Position numbers and translations under genes: made by a program
The notes under the pieces: generated by a model
What the model saw: only the letters and a program-made list of their open reading frames with translations
Told to the model about the DNA's origin: nothing
Database searches by the model: none
NCBI GenBank assembly: GCA_035634055.1
Contig: DASQDR010000268.1
Coordinates: 1-44,495 of the forward strand
DNA from: JAICTV01 sp035634055
Lineage (GTDB): Bacteria; Planctomycetota; Phycisphaerae; Tepidisphaerales; Tepidisphaeraceae
Direction of reading: 5' to 3'
Length of the DNA stretch: 44,495 bases
In this document: positions 1 through 9,027 of the stretch, piece after piece
Numbering within the stretch: the first letter of the stretch is position 1
Layout of the letters: every line of letters begins with the position of its first letter

Positions 1-966
1 CGCCGGCTTCGCGCGGGCGGCTTCACGCTCGTCGAATTGCTCGTGGTCATCGGCATCATCGCCGTCCTGATCGGCATCCTGCTCCCGACGCTCGGGCGGG
101 CGCGCGAGTCCGCCCGCACCCTCGCTTGCGCCTCAAACGCCCGGCAGGTGGCGCTGGCGATCCGCCTGTTCGCGCAGGAGCACCGCGGGTACATGCCGGC
201 GGTGTCGGACAAGAAGTGGGCCTTCCAGAACGATCCGACGCGCTCGATCTGGGTCTACCGGTCCGGCACCTCCCCGCCGGTGCTGCTGGACTGGGCCAGC
301 TCGCTGCTGCCGTACCTGGGGGTCAAGGGCGTGGAGTGGTTCCCCAACGCGCCGCAGAACGTGTCCAAGGTCTTCCTCTGCCCCAGCGACCCGGCGCAGG
401 ACATTGCCGGAGCGTACGGCACGTCGGCGGGCGGGCTGCCGGGCGGGCCCGGGCTGGTGCTGTACAACAACATGTTCCCGCACGAGGCGGGGTGGCCCAT
501 CTCCTACGGCGTCAACGCCGACATCGCCGCTCAGATCGACCGCGGCGCCAACCAGGGACGCTTCGGCCTTGACGACAACATGAGCGTCTATGGCGGACCG
601 CCCGGCGCGGATCGCGTGGGGCTTCCGCTCAACGGCAAGTTCGACAAGATTCGCAACGCCGCCGAGGTGCTGCTCATCGCCGACTGCGGCGTGCGCTACC
701 GCACCGGCGAGAGCCCGCCAGGCACGCCGCTGGACCGCAAGGACGTGCTGGTCTACACCACCAACTACATGAGCGCGCCCACGGTCCCGAAGGAAGACCT
801 GGGGCGCCTGTCGGGCGTGTCGAAGGCGTCGTGGCTGAAGGACCGCATCCCGTGGACCCGCCACCGCGACAAGATCAACGTCGCCTTTGCCGACGGGCAC
901 GGCGAAACGATCATCAAGGGCGACGAGCGCAAGGTGCGCGTCTCCCCGTACGCGCTGCCGAACTAA
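1..966 (+). CDS. Prepilin-type H-X9-DG protein, 5' end outside window
   Basis: A type II secretion / type IV pilin-like pseudopilin, probably processed at the inner membrane and carried to the envelope. The frame is open from base 1, and its first visible residues include the prepilin cleavage site and hydrophobic helix GFTLVELLVVIGIIAVLIG, in which the G|F bond would be cut and the new N-terminal Phe methylated. The rest is a long globular region ending in RHRDKINVAFADGHG, which fits the H-X9-DG signature seen in the large pseudopilin-like families of planctomycetes. Only a few N-terminal residues should be missing. The partner substrate is unknown. The next gene is a PEP-CTERM surface protein on the same strand, 256 bp downstream. 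Family assignment is firm; the cellular role is not established. Confidence 0.9.
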   Translation, partial: RRLRAGGFTLVELLVVIGIIAVLIGILLPTLGRARESARTLACASNARQVALAIRLFAQEHRGYMPAVSDKKWAFQNDPTRSIWVYRSGTSPPVLLDWASSLLPYLGVKGVEWFPNAPQNVSKVFLCPSDPAQDIAGAYGTSAGGLPGGPGLVLYNNMFPHEAGWPISYGVNADIAAQIDRGANQGRFGLDDNMSVYGGPPGADRVGLPLNGKFDKIRNAAEVLLIADCGVRYRTGESPPGTPLDRKDVLVYTTNYMSAPTVPKEDLGRLSGVSKASWLKDRIPWTRHRDKINVAFADGHGETIIKGDERKVRVSPYALPN

Positions 967-1222
967 GCGACCCGCGCCGCCGGAAGGCTCGAAAGCCGGC
1001 CGTTGTGTTAAACGCTTCACTTTGGGGAGCCTTTGCGGCCACGGCGGGCGGGGGCGGTTTGACTTGCTGGGTTTATGGGTTAGTTTTAACCGCTGAACTC
1101 TCGCGCATCCGTGTTCGACCAGAATGAGGGCGCTGGAGTTCGCGCGGGGTCTGTTAAACCGGTTCAACAACTATCGTCGCGGGGCAAGCCACATCGCCCG
1201 CGGCGGGAAGGGTCGATCTAAA
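967..1222. promoter_or_regulatory. Intergenic leader with three AACCG/AACG-type operator-like sites
   Basis: This leader of the PEP-CTERM gene is less GC-rich than its surroundings. It holds GTTAAACGCTTCAC (1007-1020), GTTTTAACCGCTGAAC (1083-1098) and the near-perfect 16-bp palindrome GTTAAACCGGTTCAAC (1153-1168). The shape, a CG or CCGG centre flanked by A/T-rich half-sites, resembles LacI-family operators. No regulator gene lies beside it, so the assignment is an inference from shape alone. Confidence 0.35.
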
Positions 1223-3415
1223 ATGTCCACCACCTCCAAGCTCCTGCGGTCCAACGCGCTGCGCTCGCACCTGCTGGCCATGGCGGCCGCGGCCGCGCTC
1301 CCCTTCGCCGCCCGCGCCGCCACCGTCGACGGCATCATCACCACCCCGGGGCAGGATGAACCGCCGGAGTACGGCACCGTCCTGGCCACGCAAAACAACC
1401 AGACTGGCTTCGGCAACAACGTCAGCGAGTTGAACCAGGCCCTGTCCAACTACACCCCCGGCGGGAACCTTGAGTTGCTGCTCACCGGCAACCTCGAGGG
1501 CAACGGCAACGGGCTGGTCATCTTCATCGACTCCAAGGCGGGCGGCGCCATCGCCGGCACCGCTGGCGGCGGGTTCAACCAGTTCGGCTCCGTCGGCGGC
1601 GCCCGTGTCGACGACTGGGGCAATGACCAGGACGGCGGCACCGGCGTCACCAACCCGCCCTCCGCACCCTCGATCGTCAGCCCCAACTTCAACCCCGACT
1701 ACGCCCTGGAGATCAATGCCGGCGGCGGCGGGGGCAACTACTACATCAACATCATCGACCTGACGGTCCCCAACGAGCCCAACGACAACCGCGACATCTT
1801 CCTCGGCGGCAACGCCCGCCGCACCAGCGCCGGCGACACCAATCCGGCCCCGCAGGAGGTCGACACCTACAACCGTATCGTGGGCGGCGTGGTCACGCCG
1901 TCGGGGCAGATCGCCCACGCGTTCGACAACACTAATGCCGCCGGCGTCAGCGATGCCGACGCCACCGGCGCCGCCACCGCCATCAGTGGTTTCGAGGCGA
2001 TCTTCGACGCCGCCTTCCTGTCGCGCGGCGACGGGCAGGCGCTGCGGCTGCTGCCCTTCATCACCAGTTTCGACGGGGGATACCTCTCCAACCAGTTCCT
2101 CCCCGGGCTGGGCGGCGGCGCCAACCTCGGCAACCCCGGCGGCGACGGCGGCACCCCGCTGCTCGACAGCCGTTACCTCGGCGACCAGTTCTACCTGACC
2201 GCCTTCGTCCCCACCCGCGCCACCGCGGGCGACTGGAGCACCACCGCGAGTTGGACCGGCGCCGCCGCCCCCAACGGCGCCGAGCAGGCGGCTCGCGTGA
2301 CCGCCGGCGGAAGCCTCAATTTGGGCGCGGGCGTCACCCTCGGGTACCTCGAACTGAGCAACGCCGGCAACACCTTCACCGGCACCGGCGGCGTCACGTT
2401 CCACGGCGGCAGCGGCGCTGCCATCCTGCTCGCCAGCACCGGCAGCCACACCTTCGGCCAGCTCACCACCGTCACCACCGACACGCGCATGAACGTCGCC
2501 AACGGCGCGACGGCCGCCCTCAACGGCGGGCTCGCCATCGGCGCGGGCAAGTTCGTCGTCAAGGCGGGCGGCGGCACCCTGACCATCGGCGGGCCGCAGG
2601 CGAACCAGCCGGGCGCGTCGATCGCCGCCGACACCGGCACCGTCAACCTCAACGCCGACCTTGGCACCGGCTTGACCGGCACCGGGCGGCCCAACGTCTA
2701 CGTCAGCATCGCCGGCGCCAACGCGCAGCTCAACGTCTCGACCGATCAGCACCTCAACCAGTTCCACGTCAACGACAGCGGCACCGCGACGGTCGCCGCC
2801 AGCGGCGGGAACCGCCTGCTGGTCGTCAACGACTTCAACACCGGCGGCAGCGGGAAGCTCGACCTCAAGGACAACAAGATGGTCGTCAAGGGCGCCGCCG
2901 CCGCCAGCAGTTGGAACGGCACCGCCTACGGCGGCGTCGTCGGCAAGGTGCAGAGCGGCTACGCGGGCGGCGCGCTCAACGGCGCGGGCATCGGCTCGAG
3001 CCTGGCCGCGCCCAACACCCGCGTCGCCATCGGCGCCGCCGCCGCCGCCGACATCGGTCGCACCGGCACGACGTTCCTCGGCGAGGTTCTGGCGGCGGAC
3101 GACGTGGTCCTGATGTACACCTACGCCGGCGACGCCAACCTCGACGGGAAGGTGAACGGCGACGACTACTTCCGCATCGACAACAGCCTGCTGACCCCCG
3201 GCGCCACCGGCTGGGCCAAGGGCGACTTCAACTACGACGGGATGATCAACGGCGACGATTACTTCCTGATCGACTCGACCATCGGCCGGCAGACGCTTGG
3301 CCAGTTCCCGCACAGCGGCGGTGCCTTGGAGGGCTACACCGCGGTGCCGGAGCCGGCGTCTCTGGCCCTTGTCTTCACCGCCGCCGCGGGCGCGTTGCTC
3401 CGCCGCCGCCGGTAA
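1223..3415 (+). CDS. Secreted dockerin-type / PEP-CTERM surface protein
   Basis: A 730-residue exported protein. I place the start at the ATG at 1223 because it begins a signal peptide (basic MSTTSKLLRSNALRSH, then an Ala-rich hydrophobic core and ARA cleavage region). Longer in-frame starts have no such feature. The middle is Gly/Ala/Thr/Asn-rich with beta-strand periodicity and no enzyme motif that I recognise. Residues about 634-690 carry two EF-hand-like dockerin segments (GDANLDGKVNGDDYF and GDFNYDGMINGDDYF). The C-terminus is a PEP-CTERM sorting signal: VPEPASLAL, a hydrophobic stretch, then RRRR. The expected fate is exosortase-dependent anchoring to the cell envelope. No exosortase lies in the window. 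An operator-like leader precedes the gene and a strong terminator follows. Confidence 0.9.
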   Translation: MSTTSKLLRSNALRSHLLAMAAAAALPFAARAATVDGIITTPGQDEPPEYGTVLATQNNQTGFGNNVSELNQALSNYTPGGNLELLLTGNLEGNGNGLVIFIDSKAGGAIAGTAGGGFNQFGSVGGARVDDWGNDQDGGTGVTNPPSAPSIVSPNFNPDYALEINAGGGGGNYYINIIDLTVPNEPNDNRDIFLGGNARRTSAGDTNPAPQEVDTYNRIVGGVVTPSGQIAHAFDNTNAAGVSDADATGAATAISGFEAIFDAAFLSRGDGQALRLLPFITSFDGGYLSNQFLPGLGGGANLGNPGGDGGTPLLDSRYLGDQFYLTAFVPTRATAGDWSTTASWTGAAAPNGAEQAARVTAGGSLNLGAGVTLGYLELSNAGNTFTGTGGVTFHGGSGAAILLASTGSHTFGQLTTVTTDTRMNVANGATAALNGGLAIGAGKFVVKAGGGTLTIGGPQANQPGASIAADTGTVNLNADLGTGLTGTGRPNVYVSIAGANAQLNVSTDQHLNQFHVNDSGTATVAASGGNRLLVVNDFNTGGSGKLDLKDNKMVVKGAAAASSWNGTAYGGVVGKVQSGYAGGALNGAGIGSSLAAPNTRVAIGAAAAADIGRTGTTFLGEVLAADDVVLMYTYAGDANLDGKVNGDDYFRIDNSLLTPGATGWAKGDFNYDGMINGDDYFLIDSTIGRQTLGQFPHSGGALEGYTAVPEPASLALVFTAAAGALLRRRR

Positions 3416-3440
3416 TCGCTCCGCGACGGGCGCGACGGAC

Positions 3441-3481
3441 AAAGGGGGCGGCCCGGGCGTTTCGCTCGGGCCGCCCCCTTT
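3441..3481 (+). terminator. Strong hairpin terminator after PEP-CTERM gene
   Basis: A perfect 15-bp stem (3441-3455 pairing with 3467-3481) encloses an 11-nt loop. It starts with AAAGGGGG and ends with CCCCCTTT, so an A-tract precedes and a T-tract follows the GC stem. It lies 26 bp after the stop codon at 3415 and insulates the malQ-glgP unit. Confidence 0.85.
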
Positions 3482-3622
3482 CACCACTGGTCGTCTCGCT
3501 GCCAGCGTTCGATGGCCGCGCGACGGTCGCCGCGCGGCAGGTCGGGGGCGCGAATTTCCCGATGCCCGGCGGCCAACCGCGGCGCTGTGCGATCGGCGGC
3601 GAGCGACTATCTTCCACGCCGA

Positions 3623-5185
3623 ATGCCCAAACCGCTCTCATTGACCGGACGCCGCACCAGCGGTTTGCTGCTGCACCCGTCGAGCCTGCCCGGCGCGCAC
3701 GGCAGCGGCGACCTCGGTCCCGCCGCCGCCGCCTTCGTCGGTTTCCTCGCCGCCGGCGGGCAGAAGTGGTGGCAGATGCTGCCGGTCGGCCCGCCGGGCG
3801 CGGCCCCGGGGTTCAGCCCGTACAGTTCCTACTCCGCCTTCGCCGGCAGCGCGTTCCTGATCAGCCTCGAGCTGCTAGCCGGTGACGGCCTGCTGTCGGC
3901 GAAGGAGATCGCCGCGCCCGCCAGCGTGCGGCGCGGCAGCGCGAGCCTTCAGGAAGTCTTCGACTTCCGCGAGTCGCGGCTTCGGCTCGCGTACCAGCGC
4001 TTCAGCGAAAGCGCCGACGCCAAGCTAGTGACCGAGCTGGAAGACTTCGTGCGCGAGCATGGCGGCTGGCTCGACGACTTCGCGCTGTTCAGCGCGATCA
4101 AGAACCACCACGACGGGAAGTCCTGGACGCAGTGGCCGGTCGACCTGCGCCTGCGCCGCCCCGCCGCGTTGCGCGCCGCCAGCGAGAAGCTCGCCGACGA
4201 GGTGCGCTACCACCGCTTCGTGCAGTTGCTCTTCGACCGCCAGTGGCGCGGGCTGCGCGCGCTCTGCGCCGAGCGGGGGATCGGGTTGATCGGCGACATC
4301 CCCATTTTCGTCGCCCTCGATTCCGCCGACGTCTGGGCCAACCCGCACCTGTTCCTGCTCGACCGGCAGGGCCGCCCCACCGTCGTCTCCGGCTGCCCGC
4401 CGGACGCCTTCTCCTCCGACGGCCAGCTCTGGGGCCACCCGCACTACGACTGGGCCGAGCACCGCCGCGAGAACTTCGCGTGGTGGACGCGTCGGTTCCA
4501 GTCGATGCTCTACCGGTTCGACGCGGTGCGGATCGACCACTTCCTCGGCTTCCACCGCGTGTGGGCCGTTCCCGCCCGCGCGAAGACCGCCAAGGCGGGC
4601 GACTGGCTCGCCGGCCCGCGCGAGGAGATCTTCCGCGCGGTCAACAAGGTGATCGGCAAGGTGCCGGTGATCGCCGAGGACCTCGGCGCCGTCACCCGCG
4701 AGGCCGAGGCGCTGCGCGACAAGTTCAAGTACCCGGGCATGCGCGTGATGCAGTTCGGCTTCGGCGACGGCGGCAGCTTTCACCTGCCGCACAACTACCC
4801 GCGCCGCTCGGTCGCCTATACCGGGACCCACGACAACGACACCGCCGTCGGCTGGTTCCGCAGCCTGCCCAGCACCAACGGGCGCGGCGCCAAGAGGGCG
4901 GGCGGCAGCGGGGGCGGCGAGCGGGCCAAGGCGATCCGCTACCTCGACCTGCGCGACCTGAAGCAGGTGCACTGGTCGATGATCCGCGCCGCCATGCTGT
5001 CGCCGGCAGACACGGTCATCTTCCCCGTGCAGGACGTGCTCGGCCTCGGTGGCGAGGCGCGCATGAACGTCCCGGGCGTCGCAGAGCGAAACTGGACTTG
5101 GCGGTTTCGCAACGGCGCCCTCACGAATGAGCTGGCGCGGCGCCTCAAGGAGCTCGCTGACCTCTCCGACCGCACCGGCAGTTGA
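3623..5185 (+). CDS. malQ: 4-alpha-glucanotransferase (amylomaltase)
   Basis: A GH77 cytoplasmic enzyme that transfers alpha-1,4-glucan segments between maltodextrins. The 520-residue product has the usual MalQ length when started at the ATG at 3623. N-terminal landmarks are GLLLHPSSLPG and KWWQMLPVGPPG. The catalytic set is visible: RIDHFLGF (nucleophile Asp near residue 304), IAEDLG (acid/base Glu near 352) and THDND (Asp near 404). The C-terminus carries PVQDVLGLGGEARMNVPG. The gene is followed 58 bp later by a glucan phosphorylase, the classic pairing for breakdown of glycogen or maltodextrin. The pair probably forms one transcript starting after the 3441-3481 terminator. Confidence 0.95.
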   Translation: MPKPLSLTGRRTSGLLLHPSSLPGAHGSGDLGPAAAAFVGFLAAGGQKWWQMLPVGPPGAAPGFSPYSSYSAFAGSAFLISLELLAGDGLLSAKEIAAPASVRRGSASLQEVFDFRESRLRLAYQRFSESADAKLVTELEDFVREHGGWLDDFALFSAIKNHHDGKSWTQWPVDLRLRRPAALRAASEKLADEVRYHRFVQLLFDRQWRGLRALCAERGIGLIGDIPIFVALDSADVWANPHLFLLDRQGRPTVVSGCPPDAFSSDGQLWGHPHYDWAEHRRENFAWWTRRFQSMLYRFDAVRIDHFLGFHRVWAVPARAKTAKAGDWLAGPREEIFRAVNKVIGKVPVIAEDLGAVTREAEALRDKFKYPGMRVMQFGFGDGGSFHLPHNYPRRSVAYTGTHDNDTAVGWFRSLPSTNGRGAKRAGGSGGGERAKAIRYLDLRDLKQVHWSMIRAAMLSPADTVIFPVQDVLGLGGEARMNVPGVAERNWTWRFRNGALTNELARRLKELADLSDRTGS

Positions 5186-5243
5186 TGCGAAGCCGCTTGG
5201 CCGCTTCAGCGGCAAGCCCTACACCGACAGGCCCACGACACCC

Positions 5244-7382
5244 ATGACCCGAACGCAAGCGCCCCGCACCGGAACGCAACGCTCCCGCTCCGCGCCGGCC
5301 ACCGCGATCGAGCGCGCCCGCGCGCTGGCGATGAACCTCTGGTGGAGCTGGAACCACGACGCCCAGCGGCTCTTCGCGTCGCTCGATCCGGCGCTGTGGG
5401 AGGCGACCAACCACAACCCGATCAGGACCCTGCACCTGCTCTCTCCTGAGCGTCGCGAGGCGGTCGACGCCGACGCCAACTTCGCCGCCCACCTCGCGCG
5501 GGTGGAAGCGTCGCTGCGCCAGTACCTCGACACGCCCACGTGGTTCCAGCGCCAGCACCAGCGCACGGCCGGCGAGCTGACGATCGCCTACTTCTGCGCC
5601 GAGTTCGCCGTCCACCAAAGCCTACCGCAGTACTCCGGCGGACTGGGCGTGCTGGCGGGAGATCACGTGAAATCCGCCTCCGACCTGGGCGTGCCGCTCG
5701 TCGGCGTCGGCCTGCTCTACCGCAACGGCTTCTACACGCAGGAATTCGCGCCCGACGGCGCCACCCGCGTCATCTACCCGCGCCTGGACTTCGCCCTCTG
5801 CCCCGTCACCGACACCGGCCACGAGATCGACGTCCCGATGGCCCGCCGCACCGTGCGCGCCCGGATCTGGCGGCAGCTCGTCGGCCGCGTGCCGCTCTTC
5901 CTCCTCGACACCGAGTTGCCCGCCAACAGGCCGGCCGACCGCGCGATCACTCGACACCTCTATGGCGGGGACCGCGAGTACCGCATCCAGCAGGAGATCC
6001 TGCTCGGGGTCGGCGGCGTGATCGCGCTCGACGCGATCGGCATCGAGCCCAGCGTCTACCACCTCAACGAGGGTCACGCCGCCTTTTGCGCCCTGGAGCG
6101 CCTGCGCCGCTTCGTTGACGAAGGGCTCGCGCTGGACGAGGCGAAGCGGCGGGTACGCAAGACCACCGTTTTCACCACGCACACGCCCGTCCCCGCCGGC
6201 AACGATCGCTTCGACGCGAAGCTGACGCTGAAGTACATCCGCGGCTACGCCGACGCCCTCGGCGCGTCGCAGCGCGACCTGTTGGCGCTGGGGCGAGAGG
6301 ATGAATCGAACCCCGCCGAAGAATTCTGCATGACCGTGATCGCGCTCAAGCTGGCGGGCGCCCGCAACGGCGTGGCCGAACTGCACGGCGACACCTCCCG
6401 CCGCATGTGGACGCGCGCGTTCGGCGCCAGCGATCCCCGGCAGGTTCCGATCGGGCACGTCACCAACGGCATCCACTCCCAAACGTGGCTGCCCGAGGAG
6501 GCCCAGCCGCTGTACGAGCGTTACCTCAAGCCCAGGTGGCTCGGCGCGGGCCCGGACCAGCCGTGGTGGGACGACGCCGACAAGATCCCCGACGACGCGC
6601 TCTGGCAGCTCCAGCGGACGCTGCGCGCCAAGCTGGTCGGCTTCGCGCGGCAGCGGCTGATCGACCAGCTCACGCGGCAGCACGCGCCGATCGAGGAGCG
6701 CGTCGCGGCGCGCACGGTCCTGTCGCCCGAGGCGCTCACGCTCGGATTCGCCCGCCGCTTCGCCACCTACAAGCGCGCGCCGCTGATCTTCCTTGACCGC
6801 AAGCGGCTGGCGCGGATCCTCGGCGACGCCGCGCGGCCGGTGCAGATCCTCTTCGCCGGCAAGGCGCACCCGGCGGACACGGGCGGGCAGGCGTTCGCCC
6901 GCGAGGTTTTCCAGCACGCCCGCCGCCCGGAGTTCCGCGGGCGCGCGGTGATCCTGGAAGACTACGACATGCAGCTCGGCCGCGCCCTCACCAGCGGGGC
7001 CGACGTGTGGCTCAACAACCCGCTGCGCCCGCAGGAGGCGTCGGGCACCAGCGGCATGAAGCCGCCGCTGCACGGCGGGTTGAACTTGTCGATCCTCGAC
7101 GGCTGGTGGCCCGAGGCCTACAACCGCAAGAACGGCTGGGCGATCGGCGACGGCCGGACGTTCAAGACCCAGTCCCGCCAGGACCGCTACGACGCCGGCG
7201 CCCTTTACGACCTGCTCGAGACCCAGCTCGTCCCGCAGTTTTACGCGCGCGACAAGGCGGGCATCCCGCGGCAGTGGGTGGCGCGGATGAAGAACTCGAT
7301 CCGCACCGTCTGCGGGGCGTTCAACACCCACCGCATGGTCGGAGAGTACCTGACGAAGTACTACCTCCCGGCCTCGCGCTGA
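5244..7382 (+). CDS. glgP: Alpha-glucan (glycogen) phosphorylase, short bacterial type
   Basis: A GT35 enzyme that releases glucose-1-phosphate from the non-reducing ends of glycogen or maltodextrin using phosphate and pyridoxal phosphate. I chose the ATG at 5244 (712 residues), which removes an overlap with malQ. The N-terminus has the DUF3417-like opening (MNLWWSWNHDAQRLF) of the short phosphorylase group, followed by AYFCAEFAVHQSLPQYSGGL, HLNEGHAAF, THTPVPAGNDRFD and FATYKRAP. The PLP-lysine region reads EASGTSGMKPPLHGG. Most relatives I know have AALNG after the Lys, so PPLHGG is a mild variation. It works with the upstream malQ. Confidence 0.93.
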   Translation: MTRTQAPRTGTQRSRSAPATAIERARALAMNLWWSWNHDAQRLFASLDPALWEATNHNPIRTLHLLSPERREAVDADANFAAHLARVEASLRQYLDTPTWFQRQHQRTAGELTIAYFCAEFAVHQSLPQYSGGLGVLAGDHVKSASDLGVPLVGVGLLYRNGFYTQEFAPDGATRVIYPRLDFALCPVTDTGHEIDVPMARRTVRARIWRQLVGRVPLFLLDTELPANRPADRAITRHLYGGDREYRIQQEILLGVGGVIALDAIGIEPSVYHLNEGHAAFCALERLRRFVDEGLALDEAKRRVRKTTVFTTHTPVPAGNDRFDAKLTLKYIRGYADALGASQRDLLALGREDESNPAEEFCMTVIALKLAGARNGVAELHGDTSRRMWTRAFGASDPRQVPIGHVTNGIHSQTWLPEEAQPLYERYLKPRWLGAGPDQPWWDDADKIPDDALWQLQRTLRAKLVGFARQRLIDQLTRQHAPIEERVAARTVLSPEALTLGFARRFATYKRAPLIFLDRKRLARILGDAARPVQILFAGKAHPADTGGQAFAREVFQHARRPEFRGRAVILEDYDMQLGRALTSGADVWLNNPLRPQEASGTSGMKPPLHGGLNLSILDGWWPEAYNRKNGWAIGDGRTFKTQSRQDRYDAGALYDLLETQLVPQFYARDKAGIPRQWVARMKNSIRTVCGAFNTHRMVGEYLTKYYLPASR

Positions 7383-7596
7383 CGCCGTCGCCGTGGCACG
7401 GGCTGCCGGCGGGTGTGCCGAGCGGCGGCCGAACGATCCGATGCGCGGATGGAACATCGCCGGACGCGGGGCTGGGAGCTCGTGGTGGCGGCACAAACAT
7501 TGGCCCGCCGCAGCGCCGCGCGTTACTATTCAACCGCTTCACCTCCATTCTTTCGCGCCTGTTTTGGGCGCGCACACTTGATCGGGAGCCAGATCC
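7383..7596. other. Intergenic leader of the CBM20-esterase gene
   Basis: A 214-bp spacer with no convincing coding frame. It contains ATTCAACCGCTTCAC (about 7528-7542), similar to the operator-like sites before the PEP-CTERM gene at 1223. The GTG start at 7597 follows a weak GGGAGCC ribosome-binding sequence. Confidence 0.4.
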
Positions 7597-8919
7597 GTGA
7601 AACGCAAACGTCGCATCGCGGGCGCCGGCGGGGCCGTGCTCATCGTCGCGCTGCTGGGGATCTTCGGCTGGTACGTCGTCCACACGCGGGCCACGCAGGC
7701 GGAGCTGACGCGCGCGGTGCGGGAGTACGAGAGCCGCAAGCCGGTCAGCGTCACCTTCGAGGTTTCGGTGCCCGACGGCACGCCGAAGGACCAGGTGCTT
7801 TACCTCTCCGGCTCGGTCCCCGCGCTGGGGAACTGGGACGCGGCCGGCGTGCCGCTGGCGCGGCGCGACGACGGCAAGTACGCCGCCACCGTCCCGGACC
7901 TGCTCAACGGGATGGAGTACGCGTTCAAGGTCACCCGCGGCACGTGGGGCACGGTGGAGGCCGACGCGCAGGGGAAGGAAGTGGTCAACCACGCCTTCAC
8001 CGCCGCCCCCGACGCGAAGGTCGCGCCGCAGGTGGCCGGGTGGATGGACGGCGGCAAGGCGGTTCCCGGCCGGGTGACCATGACGGGTAACCTCGTGGTA
8101 CACAAGAACGCCTTTAAGTCCAACGCGCTGGGGAACCAGCGCACGCTGATCGTCTACCTCCCGCCCGACTATCAGCAGAACGCGGACAAGCGTTACCCGG
8201 TGCTTTACCTTCAGGACGGGCAAAACCTCTTCGACGAGGCGACCAGCTACCAGGGGATCGAGTGGGGCGCTGACGAGGCGGCGCAGCGGCTGATCGGTGC
8301 CGGGCGAATGGAGCCGGTGATCCTGGTCGGCGTCCACAACGCCGGCGAGTTCCGCCTGGCGGAGTTCACCCCGCCGCTGGCGGGCACGCCCGCGGACAAG
8401 GCGAAGGCCGATGCCTACGTGCGGATGCTGGTCGAAGAAGTGAAGCCGTTCATCGACCAGCGCTACCGCACGCGCAGCGACCGCGCTGGGACGTACGTCG
8501 GCGGCGGCTCGCTCGGCGGGCTGCTGGCGCTCTACGCGGCCAAGACGAAAAACGACGTCTTCGGCGGCGTCGTCGCCCTCTCGCCCTGGCTGCGGCTGGG
8601 CGACAAGCCGGTGATCAAGGAACTCATCGGCGACGGCGGGTGGCTGAAGAACACGTTTGCCTTCATCGACGTGGGCACCGACGGCGGCCACAACTACCCC
8701 GGCGGCGGCGAGCACGCCGTGCCGGATGCGCAAGCCTTCGTCGCCGCCGCCGAGCAGGCCGGCGTCGCCCAGGGCGACCGCTTCATCTACCGGGAGATCG
8801 AGGGGCACAAGCACAACGAGTCATCGTGGAACGCCACGATCGAGCAGGTCCTGCTCGCCGTCTACGGCAAAGACCCGGCCACCACCGCGCCGACCAGTAG
8901 CGCCGTGAAGAATGATTAG
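7597..8919 (+). CDS. Membrane-anchored CBM20-like / Fes-type esterase fusion
   Basis: A 440-residue protein starting at GTG. Residues 1-9 are basic and 10-29 form a single hydrophobic segment, so it is probably a signal anchor with the body outside the membrane. Residues about 50-135 resemble a CBM20 starch-binding domain (VTFEVSVPDG, LSGSVPALGNWD, NGMEYAFKV). Residues about 165-420 form a putative-esterase (enterochelin-esterase-like) alpha/beta hydrolase, with RTLIVYLPPDY, PVLYLQDGQNLFD, the nucleophile elbow GGSLGG (Ser305) and a late EGHKHNESSW that supplies the catalytic His. It follows malQ and glgP, so a glucan-linked ester substrate is plausible, but the real substrate is unknown. Confidence 0.82.
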   Translation: MKRKRRIAGAGGAVLIVALLGIFGWYVVHTRATQAELTRAVREYESRKPVSVTFEVSVPDGTPKDQVLYLSGSVPALGNWDAAGVPLARRDDGKYAATVPDLLNGMEYAFKVTRGTWGTVEADAQGKEVVNHAFTAAPDAKVAPQVAGWMDGGKAVPGRVTMTGNLVVHKNAFKSNALGNQRTLIVYLPPDYQQNADKRYPVLYLQDGQNLFDEATSYQGIEWGADEAAQRLIGAGRMEPVILVGVHNAGEFRLAEFTPPLAGTPADKAKADAYVRMLVEEVKPFIDQRYRTRSDRAGTYVGGGSLGGLLALYAAKTKNDVFGGVVALSPWLRLGDKPVIKELIGDGGWLKNTFAFIDVGTDGGHNYPGGGEHAVPDAQAFVAAAEQAGVAQGDRFIYREIEGHKHNESSWNATIEQVLLAVYGKDPATTAPTSSAVKND

Positions 8920-9027
8920 CCACAGATGGAGAAGAAGGATGAAGGCGGAAGGATGAAGGATGAATCAGGATGCGCGGTCGTTTCATCCTTCATCCTTCCG
9001 CCTTCATCCCTCTCCCATCTGTAGCTA
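8917..9027. repeat. Large palindromic element between convergent genes; bidirectional terminator candidate
   Basis: The arms are 8917-8964 and 8982-9027, nearly perfect inverted copies about 46-48 nt long around a 17-nt loop. Each arm is itself built from degenerate repeats of the word GGATGAAG. The outermost trinucleotides are TAG (8917-8919) and CTA (9025-9027), which are the stop codons of the plus-strand esterase and the minus-strand oxidoreductase. A transcript from either side would fold into the same long hairpin. Confidence 0.85.

Noticed and set aside
1154..3487. 777-residue open frame on the minus strand opposite the PEP-CTERM gene
   Set aside because: Val/Ala/Gly-rich shadow of the GC codon pattern; the plus-strand frame has a signal peptide, dockerin and PEP-CTERM motifs.
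2251..3885. 544-residue Arg/His-rich plus-strand frame
   Set aside because: Out-of-frame shadow of the PEP-CTERM gene and malQ, crossing a strong terminator.
7394..7410. TGGCACGGGCTGCC as a sigma-54 promoter
   Set aside because: The -24 half matches, but the -12 TTGC is not at the required distance.
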